DNA from: Heritagella caecorum | GTDB taxonomy: Bacteria > Bacillota > Clostridia > Oscillospirales > Acutalibacteraceae | DNA length: 64,000 nt | Direction: 5' to 3' | Assembly (NCBI GenBank): GCA_904419035.1 | Contig: CAJFQL010000004.1 | Span: 24,338 to 88,337 of the forward strand | In this document: positions 32,981-41,994 of the stretch, in pieces | Numbering within the stretch: position 1 is the stretch's first letter | Layout: every line of letters begins with the position of its first letter | Notes under the pieces: model-generated | The model's input: the letters and a program-made list of their open reading frames with translations, nothing else | What the model was told of the DNA's origin: nothing | Database searches by the model: none | Translations under genes and position numbers: made by a program

Positions 32981-34318
32981 TTACAGCGGGGGCATGAACC
33001 CCGGGGGCATCATGCCGCGGCGGCGCCCCTTGCCGCCTTTCATCTGGCGGACCATTTTTTGCATTTGCTCAAACTGCTTGAGCAGGCGGTTGACGTCTTC
33101 CACCTTCATCCCGCTGCCGGCGGCAATACGCTTTTTGCGGGAGGGGTTGATGATCTGCGGGCGGGCCCGTTCGGCCGGCGTCATGGAAAGGATAATCGCC
33201 TGCATCCGGTCGACCATGCGGTCGTCCACGTCCACATTTTTCAGCTGTTTTTCCACACCGGGGATTTTGCTCAGGATCCCCTTGAGCGGGCCCATTTTCT
33301 TGACCTGTTCGAACTGGCTGAGAAGATCGTTGAGATCCATGCGGTTCTGCATCATCTTTTCGCCCGCTTCCCTCGCCGCTTTTTCATCAATGCGGCTTTG
33401 GGCTTCTTCAATCAGCGACAGCACGTCGCCCATGCCCAAAATACGGGACGCCATCCGGTCGGGATGGAACGCTTCCAGGTCTTCGATTTTTTCGCCCACA
33501 CCGGTAAACTTGATCGGTTTGCCCGTCACCGCGCGGATGGAAAGCGCCGCGCCGCCGCGGGTGTCGCCGTCGAGCTTCGTGAGGATGACGCCGCTGATAT
33601 CCAGCAGTTCGTCAAAGGTTTTCGCTACGTTCACGGCTTCCTGGCCGGTCATGGCGTCCACCACCAGCAAAATGTCGGTGGGGGTGACCGCCTCGCGGAT
33701 GCGCTTTAGTTCGTCCATGAGCTTTTCGTCGATTTGCAGCCGGCCGGCCGTATCGATGAGCACAAAGTCAAACCCGTAATCTTTCGCGTACCGGATGGCT
33801 TCCTGGGAGGTTTTCACCGGGTCCTGGGTGCCTCTTTCAAACACTTCGGCTCCGGCTTTTTCGCCCACCACCTGCAACTGGCGGATAGCCGCCGGGCGGT
33901 AAATATCCCCGGCTACCAGCAGCGGCCGGTGGCCCTGGCGTTTGAGCCAAGCGGCCAGTTTGGCGGCGTGGGTGGTTTTACCGGCGCCCTGTAAGCCGCA
34001 CAGCATCACAACAGCCGGCGGATGGGACGGCGATTGCAGCCGGGCCTGTTCCCCACCCATCAGGCGGGTCAGTTCCTCGTTGACGATCTTGATGACCATC
34101 TGCGCCGGGGTCAGGCTTTCCATGACGTCGCTGCCCACGGCCCGTTCCGTCACCGTTTTGGTGAAGTCTTTGGCCACTTTATAGTTGACGTCCGCTTCCA
34201 AAAGCGCCAAGCGCACTTCGCGCATGGCTTCTTTTACGTCGCTTTCGCTGAGCTTTCCCTTGCTTTTCAGTTTTTTAAACGCCTGGCCGAGCTTTTCGGC
34301 CAATCCGTCAAACGCCAT
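32981..34318 (-). CDS. ffh: Signal recognition particle protein Ffh
   Basis: 445 residues. N domain, GTPase domain with G1 GLQGAGKTTHAAKLA near 108-122, DTAGRL, TKLDGD; then the methionine-rich M domain that binds signal sequences and SRP RNA (SGMKVEDVNRLLKQFEQMQKMVRQM) and a Gly/Arg/Met tail. Targets nascent membrane proteins with FtsY. Follows ylxM by 9 nt. Confidence 0.98.
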   Translation of the reverse strand: MAFDGLAEKLGQAFKKLKSKGKLSESDVKEAMREVRLALLEADVNYKVAKDFTKTVTERAVGSDVMESLTPAQMVIKIVNEELTRLMGGEQARLQSPSHPPAVVMLCGLQGAGKTTHAAKLAAWLKRQGHRPLLVAGDIYRPAAIRQLQVVGEKAGAEVFERGTQDPVKTSQEAIRYAKDYGFDFVLIDTAGRLQIDEKLMDELKRIREAVTPTDILLVVDAMTGQEAVNVAKTFDELLDISGVILTKLDGDTRGGAALSIRAVTGKPIKFTGVGEKIEDLEAFHPDRMASRILGMGDVLSLIEEAQSRIDEKAAREAGEKMMQNRMDLNDLLSQFEQVKKMGPLKGILSKIPGVEKQLKNVDVDDRMVDRMQAIILSMTPAERARPQIINPSRKKRIAAGSGMKVEDVNRLLKQFEQMQKMVRQMKGGKGRRRGMMPPGFMPPL

Positions 34319-34327
34319 GGCTCCCTC

Positions 34328-34747
34328 TCATTTCCCGGTTTCTTCCGTCTGTTCCGGCGCTCCACTGGTACCGGACTCTTCCTCTTCACAAAGTTCCTGG
34401 GCAATGCGCAAAATCAGGCTCACCTGTTCGGAAATGCCCTCGCAGATTGTTGCCTGCTGTTCGTTGTACCCTTCAATCGCCACCGCCGCATCACAAATGC
34501 GGGATAAGCCGTCGCGCATCCGGTGGAACCGGCGCGCCAGCCCCAGGCGGTCTTCCATTTCCCGCAGCTGGCTTTGCGCCCGCATAATCGCATCGCGCAC
34601 GCCCTGGCGGGTGATCCCCTGGTTTTCGGCGATTTCGGACAGGGACAAATCGTCGTTATAGTAGTATTCGACCATTTCGCGCTGTTTTTCGGTGAGCATA
34701 TCCCCGTAAAAATCCAGCAAAAACGAAATTTCCAGATCTTTTGCCAC
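34328..34747 (-). CDS. ylxM: SRP-associated helix-turn-helix protein YlxM
   Basis: 139 residues. LEISFLLDFYGDMLTEKQREMVEYYYNDDLSLSEIAE-type N-terminal HTH resembling sigma region 4, the hallmark of YlxM/P13. It is always linked to ffh and modulates SRP in Gram-positives. Start GTG 34747 has AAGGGG 9 nt upstream; the reading frame from a GTG at 34765 would cover that site. The acidic, Gly/Glu-rich end is variable. Confidence 0.92.
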   Translation of the reverse strand: MAKDLEISFLLDFYGDMLTEKQREMVEYYYNDDLSLSEIAENQGITRQGVRDAIMRAQSQLREMEDRLGLARRFHRMRDGLSRICDAAVAIEGYNEQQATICEGISEQVSLILRIAQELCEEEESGTSGAPEQTEETGK

Positions 34748-34792
34748 GATTTTTCGCCCCTTCACTGTAAAGCCTTTTTCTTTACAGACGCT

Positions 34793-34821
34793 ACTATATC
34801 ACATTTTCCCCCATTTGTCAA
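34793..34821 (-). promoter_or_regulatory. Promoter of the ylxM-ffh-rpsP-khpA-rimM-trmD operon
   Basis: Perfect -35 TTGACA (34816-34821), 17-bp spacer, TATAGT (34793-34798). Confidence 0.9.
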
Positions 34822-34870
34822 CCGGTTTTTCACCGCTCCCCAAAGGGAAAAAGCCCATAAATCCCGGGTT

Positions 34871-35476
34871 TTACAGCCCCAGCCACTGGCGCAATAGGTC
34901 CCCCGCCACCGAGGGAAGGGACGAAAACTGGATCTGTACGCTGTCCCCCTGTATAGAGACGGTTTCCACCGGCAACGCCACCGAAACGGGCAGCCCCGGC
35001 ACCGAAAGACGGGGTGGGTCGATTTTGAGCGTACGGCCTGTAGCCTGCACAGAATCCGGCAGGGGCAAAAGGGGCAGTACTAGGTCCGGCGATAGGGGCA
35101 GCGCCCCGGCCCACAGGGACTGCACCGTCACCGTCCCTTCCCCGTTTTGCATGGTAAACGCCGCTTCCCCCTGCACCCAGATGGTAAACGGCCCCATATG
35201 GACTGGCAATGTCAGCCAGCATGTATCATCACACGACCCTTCCGAAAGGGAAACGCCCGGCTCGACATACGTTTCGAGCAGGGCGTTCACCTGAGAAAAC
35301 GAGAGGGTGAGCGTGCCGCCCTGTAAGGCAGCCGACGCCGCTTCCCCCCCTATTTCGCTGACAGAGACTTCGGTTTTACTGGGCGTAGTGTTTGCCGGCC
35401 ATAATAGGCACACAAACAGCCCCACGAGCACTACTAGGCAGGTAACCAGGGTGATTTTGACACCGCGCCGCTTCAT
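34871..35476 (-). CDS. Membrane-anchored extracellular protein of unknown function
   Basis: 201 residues: one N-terminal membrane helix (about 7-27) with positive residues before it (MKRRGVK), then an extracellular beta-rich domain. The element SFSQVNALLETYVEPGVS and length recall YpmS/DUF2140-type Firmicute proteins, a tentative link. Two cysteines (CDDTC) could form a disulfide. It follows mutS2 by 21 nt on the same strand and is probably cotranscribed with recO and mutS2, though no functional link is apparent. Confidence 0.75.
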   Translation of the reverse strand: MKRRGVKITLVTCLVVLVGLFVCLLWPANTTPSKTEVSVSEIGGEAASAALQGGTLTLSFSQVNALLETYVEPGVSLSEGSCDDTCWLTLPVHMGPFTIWVQGEAAFTMQNGEGTVTVQSLWAGALPLSPDLVLPLLPLPDSVQATGRTLKIDPPRLSVPGLPVSVALPVETVSIQGDSVQIQFSSLPSVAGDLLRQWLGL

Positions 35477-35497
35477 CGAAAGCCCCCTTTTTCCGGT

Positions 35498-37903
35498 TTA
35501 CTTTAGTTCCACAATGGTCACACCGGATTCCCCTTCGCCATACACCCCCAGCCGGAAGGAGCGCACAGCCTTGTGGTGGCGCAGATGCTGCTGCACGGCG
35601 GTGCGCAGCACGCCGGTGCCTTTGCCGTGGATGACCGTGACTTCGTGCAGGTTGCTGAGCATAGCGTGGTCGAGGAACAAGTCGAGTTCCGCAATGGCTT
35701 CTTCCGCCGATTTGCCCCGCAAATCCAATTCGTTGAGCCGGCCGCTGCCGGATACCGCGTCCTGCCGTCCCCCGCTCATGGCGCGGGTCACCCGGCGTTC
35801 CCGGCGGTTGGGCTGGCGGGCCGCCGTCTGTTTTTCCGAGAGCAGCCGCAGGTTTTTCACATCCACCCGGGTTTTGATGATCCCGGCCTGCACCAGCACG
35901 GTGCCGTCTTTGGGGTCTTCCAGCAGGGTGGCGTTTTTATCAATATCGAAAATCAGCACCGAATCGCCCTTTTTCAGCGGACGCGGCAGTACATACCCTT
36001 CGTTCAGGCGGCTGCGGTCGATGGGGTCGGCGGTGTTTTCCAGCTGGCGCACCCCGGCGCGCAATCTGGCTTTTTGTTCATTGGCGGCCTGTTTATTTTT
36101 CTGGCGGCGCAATTCGTCCATTTCCTGCAACAGGGCGTCCACCTGGGCCCGGGTTTGCGACACCAGCCGGGCCGCCTGGGCTTTGGCCTGTTCCACTTCG
36201 TGACGGGCATCCAGTTCGGCCCGGCTGCGCAGGGCCTGGGCTTCCCGTTCGGCTTTTTCCGCTTCGCGGGCGGCTGCCTGGGCAGCCTGCCGTTCGTCTT
36301 CCAGCTGCTGGCGGCCGGCTTCCAGTTTTTCCACCACATCGGAAAAATGGGTGCTCTCTTCCGACACCAGGGTCCGGGCCCGTTCCACAATGGCTTCCGG
36401 CAATCCCAGCCGCCCGGCAATGGCAAACGCGTTGGATTTGCCCGGCACGCCGATGAGCAGCCGGTACGTGGGCCGCAGGGATTTGACGTCAAATTCGCAG
36501 CAGGCGTTTTCTACCCCCTGGGTACGCAGGGCGTAGGCCTTCAGTTCCGCATAGTGGGTGGTGGCCATCAGGCGCACACCCTTTTCCCGCAGGGATTCGA
36601 TGATGGCTTCGGCTAAGGCGGCGCCTTCCACCGGGTCGGTCCCGGCGCCCAGTTCATCGAGGAGCACCAGCGAATGATCGTCGGCTTTCTCCAGAATGCG
36701 GATTAAATTCACCATATGGGACGAAAACGTCGAAAGCGACTGTTCAATGCTCTGTTCGTCGCCAATATCCACCAGCACCTGCCGGAATACCGCCACTTCG
36801 CTTTCATCCCCGGCGGGGATCATCAGCCCGCACATGGCCATCAGGCACAAAAGCCCGGTGGTTTTCAGCGACACCGTCTTGCCGCCGGTGTTGGGGCCGG
36901 TGACCACCAGGGTGTCGAACCCGTCGCCCAGGCTGATGTCGGTGGGCACCACTTTTTTCGGGTCGATCAGCGGATGCCGGGCCCGCAGAAGCCGGATGCG
37001 CCCGGTATCGTTGAGTTTGGGGCGCACGGCCTTCATTTTATACGCCAGGGACGCTTTGGCAAACAGCACATTCAGTTCGATGGCCTGCTTCGTGCTCTGC
37101 TGGATGCTGTCGGCAAAAGCCCCGGCTTCTTCCGAGAGTTCCTGCAAAATGCGCTCGATTTCCGCTTTTTCTTCCGACAAGAGCACGCGGATTTCGTTGT
37201 TCGCCTGCACCACGCTCATGGGTTCGATGAACACCGTGGCGCCGGTCTGGGAGGTGTCGTGCACAAGGCCCGGTACTTCGTTGCGGAATTCGCTGCGCAC
37301 CGGCACCACAAAGCGCCCTTCGCGCATGGTGACAATGGGGTCTTGCAGGTATTTGACCACCTGGGGCGAACGGATCATTTTATCCAGGTGATCCCTGGCC
37401 CGCTGGGACGCCGAACGGATTTTCCGGCGGATGGACGCGAGTTTGACCGACGCCGTGTCGGCGATTTCCTCTTCGTTTAAAATGGACGTGAAGATTTTTT
37501 CTTCCAGGTATTTATTGGGCTGAATGCTCTCAAACCGCCAGTTGATGCTCACCGAAACGCCTTCGCTGCGGCTGCGCCAATCCAAAATAGCGCGCAAGCT
37601 GCGCAAAAGCCCGGCGATTTTCAGAAGTTCCCCCGGCTGCAGGGAAGCCCCCGCCTGGGCCCGGCGCAGGGCATTGTCCATGCTGCACAGCCCCCCAAAG
37701 GAAGGGGCCCCAAACCGGGCCGTAAGTACATACGCATCGTCGGTTTCCTGCAAAAGCCGTTCCACATCGGTAAGCTCCGTGTCCGGCGTGATGGCCAATG
37801 CCATCTCTTCCGCTTCCTGGCAGGCGGTTTCGTTTGCCAGCATGCGCAGGATTTTATCCAGTTCCACCGCCTGCAAATGGCGGCGGCCAATTTCAGTTTT
37901 CAT
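35498..37903 (-). CDS. mutS2: MutS2 (ribosome-collision/recombination ATPase with Smr domain)
   Basis: 801 residues. Core and lever domains, MutS ATPase with Walker A GPNTGGKT (336-343), LLDELGAGTDPVEGAAL Walker B region, coiled-coil insertion rich in Glu/Ala/Arg (about 520-630), KOW-like segment and C-terminal Smr nuclease-like domain (LDLRGKSAEEA ... VIHGKGTGVLR near 723-770). No mismatch-recognition domain, which separates it from MutS1. The family splits stalled ribosomes in Bacillus and limits recombination elsewhere. Downstream of recO by 15 nt. Confidence 0.97.
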   Translation of the reverse strand: MKTEIGRRHLQAVELDKILRMLANETACQEAEEMALAITPDTELTDVERLLQETDDAYVLTARFGAPSFGGLCSMDNALRRAQAGASLQPGELLKIAGLLRSLRAILDWRSRSEGVSVSINWRFESIQPNKYLEEKIFTSILNEEEIADTASVKLASIRRKIRSASQRARDHLDKMIRSPQVVKYLQDPIVTMREGRFVVPVRSEFRNEVPGLVHDTSQTGATVFIEPMSVVQANNEIRVLLSEEKAEIERILQELSEEAGAFADSIQQSTKQAIELNVLFAKASLAYKMKAVRPKLNDTGRIRLLRARHPLIDPKKVVPTDISLGDGFDTLVVTGPNTGGKTVSLKTTGLLCLMAMCGLMIPAGDESEVAVFRQVLVDIGDEQSIEQSLSTFSSHMVNLIRILEKADDHSLVLLDELGAGTDPVEGAALAEAIIESLREKGVRLMATTHYAELKAYALRTQGVENACCEFDVKSLRPTYRLLIGVPGKSNAFAIAGRLGLPEAIVERARTLVSEESTHFSDVVEKLEAGRQQLEDERQAAQAAAREAEKAEREAQALRSRAELDARHEVEQAKAQAARLVSQTRAQVDALLQEMDELRRQKNKQAANEQKARLRAGVRQLENTADPIDRSRLNEGYVLPRPLKKGDSVLIFDIDKNATLLEDPKDGTVLVQAGIIKTRVDVKNLRLLSEKQTAARQPNRRERRVTRAMSGGRQDAVSGSGRLNELDLRGKSAEEAIAELDLFLDHAMLSNLHEVTVIHGKGTGVLRTAVQQHLRHHKAVRSFRLGVYGEGESGVTIVELK

Positions 37904-37918
37904 ATGGTTCCTTTCTTT

Positions 37919-38683
37919 TTATCCCTCTTCCCCGGCCACCGTATGGTAAAATTGCAGCGTATCAAACGACCGCTGCATCACCTGGAACATGTACTGTTCC
38001 GCGGCTTTCGCGAGCTGTTTTTGTTCCTCAGGCGGCAGGGTAAACGCAAATAGTTTTTGAAATTCGGCATAAATCGTATGCCGCAGCCCCATCATGGCCC
38101 CGGGCGTGAGCCACACCGCCGGTTCTTTGCCTTCTTCCGGCGTGTGGAAACACGTTTCGCAGCAAATTTGGCCGCTGCGGGGCAAAAACGCCATGTGGGG
38201 GCTTTCATATGTACCGCACCGGCGGCAGCCCACCAGGTCGGGCATATAGCCCGACAGGGCTAATAGGCGCATTTCCGTAACGGCTTTTAAAAGCAGGCGG
38301 GGGCGCGCCTTGCGGCTTAAAAAATACAGGGCGTTGAGCAGCAGGCGCAAAGCTTCTTCCGATTCGGTGCCTTCCGGGGCCACCACTTCGGCCAGTTCGC
38401 AAAAATATTGGGCCAGGGAGAGCGCTTCGATCTCCCCCCGCAGCCCAAAAAATACTTCCTGCACCTGGGCTTCGTTGATCTGGTTATTTTCCCGGCCGCG
38501 AAAAATCACAAAACGGGAATAACACAAAAGCCCGGTCCCCGGGTTCTTTTTATCTTTAAACCGTTTGGCATGACGGGCAAACGCGCGCATGACCCCGTCA
38601 TGACGGGTGAGAATCGTCACCAGCCGGTCGTTTTCCCCCACCGGCTTTTCCCGGATCACCAGGCCGTCCGTTTCCAAGAGCAC
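37919..38683 (-). CDS. recO: DNA repair protein RecO
   Basis: 254 residues. OB-fold N-terminus (TDGLVIREKPVGENDRLVTILTRHDG), helical middle and zinc-binding C-x2-C ... C-x2-C (CRRCG ... CCETC near 154-177). Loads RecA on SSB-coated DNA with RecR. The start is GTG at 38683, with GGAGG 9 nt upstream; there is no ATG in frame near it. The start lies inside the preceding small yqzL frame. Confidence 0.93.
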   Translation of the reverse strand: MLLETDGLVIREKPVGENDRLVTILTRHDGVMRAFARHAKRFKDKKNPGTGLLCYSRFVIFRGRENNQINEAQVQEVFFGLRGEIEALSLAQYFCELAEVVAPEGTESEEALRLLLNALYFLSRKARPRLLLKAVTEMRLLALSGYMPDLVGCRRCGTYESPHMAFLPRSGQICCETCFHTPEEGKEPAVWLTPGAMMGLRHTIYAEFQKLFAFTLPPEEQKQLAKAAEQYMFQVMQRSFDTLQFYHTVAGEEG

Positions 38684-38777
38684 GCGCCTCTTCCTCCTTC
38701 CGCGCTTGGCAATAGGAAAGATAATCCGCCACGCTGCCGGTCGCGGCAAATTGCCCCCAGGCCGTTTCTTCGTTCAT
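38598..38777 (-). CDS. yqzL: YqzL-like small protein
   Basis: 59 residues starting MNEETAWGQFAATGSVADYL. The W-x2-F-x2-TGSV-x-x-YL pattern and the position between era and recO match the short Firmicute YqzL family, which is usually about 45 residues. Here the frame runs on into recO, overlapping it by 86 nt. GGGGG lies 11 nt upstream of ATG 38777. Function unknown. The overlap could reflect coupling or a wrong RecO start, but the RecO site argues for real overlap. Confidence 0.7.
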   Translation of the reverse strand: MNEETAWGQFAATGSVADYLSYCQARKEEEARALGNGRPGDPGKAGGGKRPAGDDSHPS

Positions 38778-38913
38778 ACGCCCGTACACCCCCTTTTATG
38801 TGTCGTCCTGTTAGAGAGTATTCGCCAAAGCGCGGGGAGTATGAGCGGAAAATAATTCTTTGTTCGACGTTTTCCGGCAGGTTTTACGGTGGGTTTGTGC
38901 ATGAACCCATTCT

Positions 38914-39840
38914 TTACAGGTCAAAATCCTTTTCGTCAAACCCAAAGGTGTGCAAAATATCCCGGCGGTTGCGCCAGTCCTCTTTGACGCGCACCCACAG
39001 ATTCAGGTTCACTTTGGTACCGAAAAAGGCCTCCATATCGCGCCGCGCCAAGGTGCCCACTTTTTTGAGCATGGCGCCGCCCTTGCCGATGATAATGCCC
39101 TTGTGGCTGTCTTTTTCGGTAAAGATCACGCAGCTGATTTCCATCAGCCCGCTATCGGTTTCTTCCATGTGTTCGGTTATGACCGCCACGCCGTGGGGGA
39201 TTTCCTTATCCAGTAGGCGCAACAGTTTTTCCCTTACCAGTTCCGCCGCCAGCACCCGTTCGGGCTGGTCGGTGAGGGTATCGTCGGGGAACAGGTGCCC
39301 GCCGGGCTGGCACAATTTTGTGAGCTCTTCGATGAGTTCATCCATGCCGCTGCCGTCCCGGGCCGAAACCGGCACCACCGCCGCAAACGGGAATTTTTTT
39401 GCATAGGCGCTAATTTGTTCCATCATGCTGGTTTTGTCGGTTATTTTATCGATCTTATTCAGCGCCAGCACCGCCGGGAGCCCTTCCTGCCGGAATTTTT
39501 CTATCAATTCCTCATCAGCCGGGCTGATTTTACAGCCGGCCTGTGCCACCAACAGGCAAGCGTCCACCCCCGACACCGAACTGAGCACCGATTTGACCAT
39601 ATACTGCCCCAGCTGGTTGCGGGCCTTGAGCAGGCCCGGGGTATCCAAAAAGGCGATCTGGTCCGCCCCTTTGGTATATACCCCCATAATCCGGGTGCGG
39701 GTGGTCTGGGGCTTGGGGGACACGATGGCCACCTTTTCCCCCAGGATGCGGTTTAAAATCGAGCTTTTCCCCACATTGGGCCGCCCGACAATGGCGATAA
39801 ACGCCGCACGTTCTTCCTGTACCGGTCGATTGTTTTCCAT
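38914..39840 (-). CDS. era: GTPase Era
   Basis: 308 residues. G1 GRPNVGKSSILN near 19-30, DTPG G3, NKID G4, then the KH domain (GKGGAMLKKVGTLARRDME). Binds the 3' end of 16S rRNA during 30S maturation. Start ATG 39840 with AAAGGGAC upstream; a longer frame to 40017 has no site. Downstream of ybeY, which acts on the same rRNA end. Confidence 0.97.
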   Translation of the reverse strand: MENNRPVQEERAAFIAIVGRPNVGKSSILNRILGEKVAIVSPKPQTTRTRIMGVYTKGADQIAFLDTPGLLKARNQLGQYMVKSVLSSVSGVDACLLVAQAGCKISPADEELIEKFRQEGLPAVLALNKIDKITDKTSMMEQISAYAKKFPFAAVVPVSARDGSGMDELIEELTKLCQPGGHLFPDDTLTDQPERVLAAELVREKLLRLLDKEIPHGVAVITEHMEETDSGLMEISCVIFTEKDSHKGIIIGKGGAMLKKVGTLARRDMEAFFGTKVNLNLWVRVKEDWRNRRDILHTFGFDEKDFDL

Positions 39841-39925
39841 AAACGATTTTGTCCCTTTCCTGCCGCCTGGCGGCAATGAAAAAGGGAAAGCCGCGCTTTT
39901 TCCGCGCAGGTTCTCCCCTTTTTTC

Positions 39926-40408
39926 TTATCCTCTTTTTTCCGGGCCCTTTCTGCGTTTCGCCCACGGCCAACCCGTGATGAACCAAATAGCGACGGCCGC
40001 GCCCAATGCGAGCCCAAAAAACATCCACGGCTGCTGACAGGCTTCCTGCCACAGCGTTTGCCATACCGCCGGGCGCCAAAATAGGCACACCCCGACGCCC
40101 ACAGCGCCCAAAGCCGCCAGCAATACGCCGCCCGCCGCGATATCTTTCACTTGCTTAATGACGGGGTCTTTTTGCTTGCACACTTTGTCGCACAGCCGCT
40201 CAAACGCCGTATTCACGGCTTCCAGCGCCATCACAAGCCCGATGCACACCCATAAAAGGGCCCATTCCGCCGCAGTAAACGAAAAGCGCGAACCAAACAG
40301 CAGCACGCATACGGCCGCTACCAGGTGCACCCGCATATTCCGCTCGCTAGAGAGGCATACCCCAATGCCGCGAAAGGCATAGCCAAAGCCGCGCAGAAAT
40401 TTGAGCAT
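39926..40408 (-). CDS. dgkA: Diacylglycerol/undecaprenol kinase (DgkA family) with extra C-terminal helix
   Basis: 160 residues. DgkA core with EAVNTAFERLCDKV and IKQVKDIAAGGVLLAA, the catalytic Glu/Asp motifs, and three membrane helices. In Gram-positives these enzymes phosphorylate undecaprenol. After the core comes an additional stretch with another hydrophobic helix (PWMFFGLALGAAVAIWFITG) and a basic end, longer than the usual 120-130 residues. Located between ybeY and era as in Bacillus. Confidence 0.92.
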   Translation of the reverse strand: MLKFLRGFGYAFRGIGVCLSSERNMRVHLVAAVCVLLFGSRFSFTAAEWALLWVCIGLVMALEAVNTAFERLCDKVCKQKDPVIKQVKDIAAGGVLLAALGAVGVGVCLFWRPAVWQTLWQEACQQPWMFFGLALGAAVAIWFITGWPWAKRRKGPEKRG

Positions 40409-40414
40409 AGCGTT

Positions 40415-40921
40415 TTACATCCGGTCGCCGTACAGGTACGCCCCGTTGCGCGGCAAGCCCAGTTCATCCATCACATATTCTTCTTTTTCGCGCATACGCA
40501 CGCGGTCCAGCCCGCCGTTTTCGTGGTCATACCCCAGCAGGTGCAGCACCGAATGTACCGTCAGGTACCCGACTTCCCGCTCGAAGCTGTGGCCATACAG
40601 ATGGGCCTGTTCCAGCGCTTTGGGGATGGAAATGACCACATCCCCCAAAATCTTCGCGCCGGTGGCGTGGTTTTCATCGTACTGCCCGTTTTCGCCCATG
40701 GGGAACGACAGCACGTCGGTTTCAATATCTTTATTGCGGTATTCGGCGTTGAGCTTGCGGATTTCTTTGTTGTCCACAAAGGTCACGCTGATTTCCGCCG
40801 AATAGGGGAAGCCTTCCATGCGGAGCACTGCATTGCAGCAGCGCCGCACCAGCATGCGCATGCCCGTGGGGATTTTCACTTCTTTTTGCGAATTGGTGAT
40901 GATAACTCTTATCTTTTCCAT
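40415..40921 (-). CDS. ybeY: Endoribonuclease YbeY
   Basis: 168 residues. Metal site H-x3-H-x5-H in HSVLHLLGYDHENGG near 121-135, preceded by the family's FVDNKEIRKLNAEYRN. Zinc-dependent RNase for 16S rRNA 3' maturation. Overlaps phoH by 13 nt. Confidence 0.96.
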   Translation of the reverse strand: MEKIRVIITNSQKEVKIPTGMRMLVRRCCNAVLRMEGFPYSAEISVTFVDNKEIRKLNAEYRNKDIETDVLSFPMGENGQYDENHATGAKILGDVVISIPKALEQAHLYGHSFEREVGYLTVHSVLHLLGYDHENGGLDRVRMREKEEYVMDELGLPRNGAYLYGDRM

Positions 40922-41892
40922 TTTCTCTCTCCGGCCTCCTCGTGTTTTTCTGCTTTTTCATAAGCTTTGATAATATCCTGCACCAGTTTGTGGCGCACCA
41001 CATCCCGTTCGGTAAAGCGGTGCTGGGCAATGCCATCTACGTCGCGCAACACGCGCAACGCGTCTTTCAGCCCGCTTTTCTTCCCGTCGGGTAAATCGAT
41101 CTGGGTAATATCGCCTGTAATGACCATTTTGGAGTTAAAGCCCAGGCGCGTTAGGAACATTTTCATCTGTTCGCAGGTGGTATTCTGGGCTTCATCCAGG
41201 ATGATAAAACTGTCGTCCAGGGTGCGCCCGCGCATGTACGCAAGGGGCGCCACTTCAATGCTGCCCCGTTCCACACACCGCTGGTACGTTTCGCTGCCCA
41301 GCATATCGAATAGCGCATCGTAAAGCGGGCGCAAATACGGGTCGACTTTCTGCTGCAAATCCCCGGGCAAAAAGCCCAGCTTTTCCCCGGCTTCCACCGC
41401 CGGGCGGGTTAAGATAATCCGGCTGACCTGCTGGGCGCGAAACGCCGTCACAGCCATGGCCACGGCCAGGTACGTTTTGCCGGTACCGGCCGGCCCCACG
41501 CAGATGGTGACGGTGTTTTCCCCAATTAAACTGCAATACCGTTTTTGCCCCAGGGTTTTGGGGCGGATGGGTTTGCCGCGGCTGGTAATGCATAGGCAAT
41601 CTTGCGCCAGCGCCTCCATATGCAGGTCGCTGTCTTCCTGTACCATAGAAAGCGCATAGCGCACATTTTGTTCGGTAATGGCTTCCCCCCGGGCGTTGAG
41701 CTCGAGTAAATTGCGAATCACAGTCAGGGCCCGCTCCACGGCCACATCGTCGCCGCTGACCCGGATGCCGGAATCCCGGCTTACAATCGAAACGCCCAGC
41801 CCCTGCTCCAACAGGCGCACGTTGGCGTCAAAAGAGCCAAACAGCGCCGAGAGCTGTTCGGGCTTTTCAATGGCGATTTGTTCTTGCCGCAT
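40909..41892 (-). CDS. phoH: PhoH-like ATPase
   Basis: 327 residues. Walker A CVGPAGTGKTYLAVAMAV near 131-148, DEAQNTT near 238, and RFTERDVVRHKLVQDII end. Helicase-like ATPase of RNA metabolism, always next to ybeY. An N-terminal KH-like region precedes the ATPase. Own promoter. Confidence 0.95.
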   Translation of the reverse strand: MRQEQIAIEKPEQLSALFGSFDANVRLLEQGLGVSIVSRDSGIRVSGDDVAVERALTVIRNLLELNARGEAITEQNVRYALSMVQEDSDLHMEALAQDCLCITSRGKPIRPKTLGQKRYCSLIGENTVTICVGPAGTGKTYLAVAMAVTAFRAQQVSRIILTRPAVEAGEKLGFLPGDLQQKVDPYLRPLYDALFDMLGSETYQRCVERGSIEVAPLAYMRGRTLDDSFIILDEAQNTTCEQMKMFLTRLGFNSKMVITGDITQIDLPDGKKSGLKDALRVLRDVDGIAQHRFTERDVVRHKLVQDIIKAYEKAEKHEEAGERKWKR

Positions 41893-41931
41893 GACAACAC
41901 CTTTTCTTCTTTCTACTTTATCATCTTTTTT

Positions 41932-41960
41932 ATTATACCAACTTTTTCGTCATTCGTCAT
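41932..41960 (-). promoter_or_regulatory. phoH-ybeY-dgkA-era promoter
   Basis: ATGACG (41955-41960), 17-bp spacer, perfect TATAAT (41932-41937), separating vegetative genes from the upstream sporulation pair. Confidence 0.65.
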
Positions 41961-41994
41961 CGGAATTTTGCTAAAAAAATCAACAAATTTTGGC

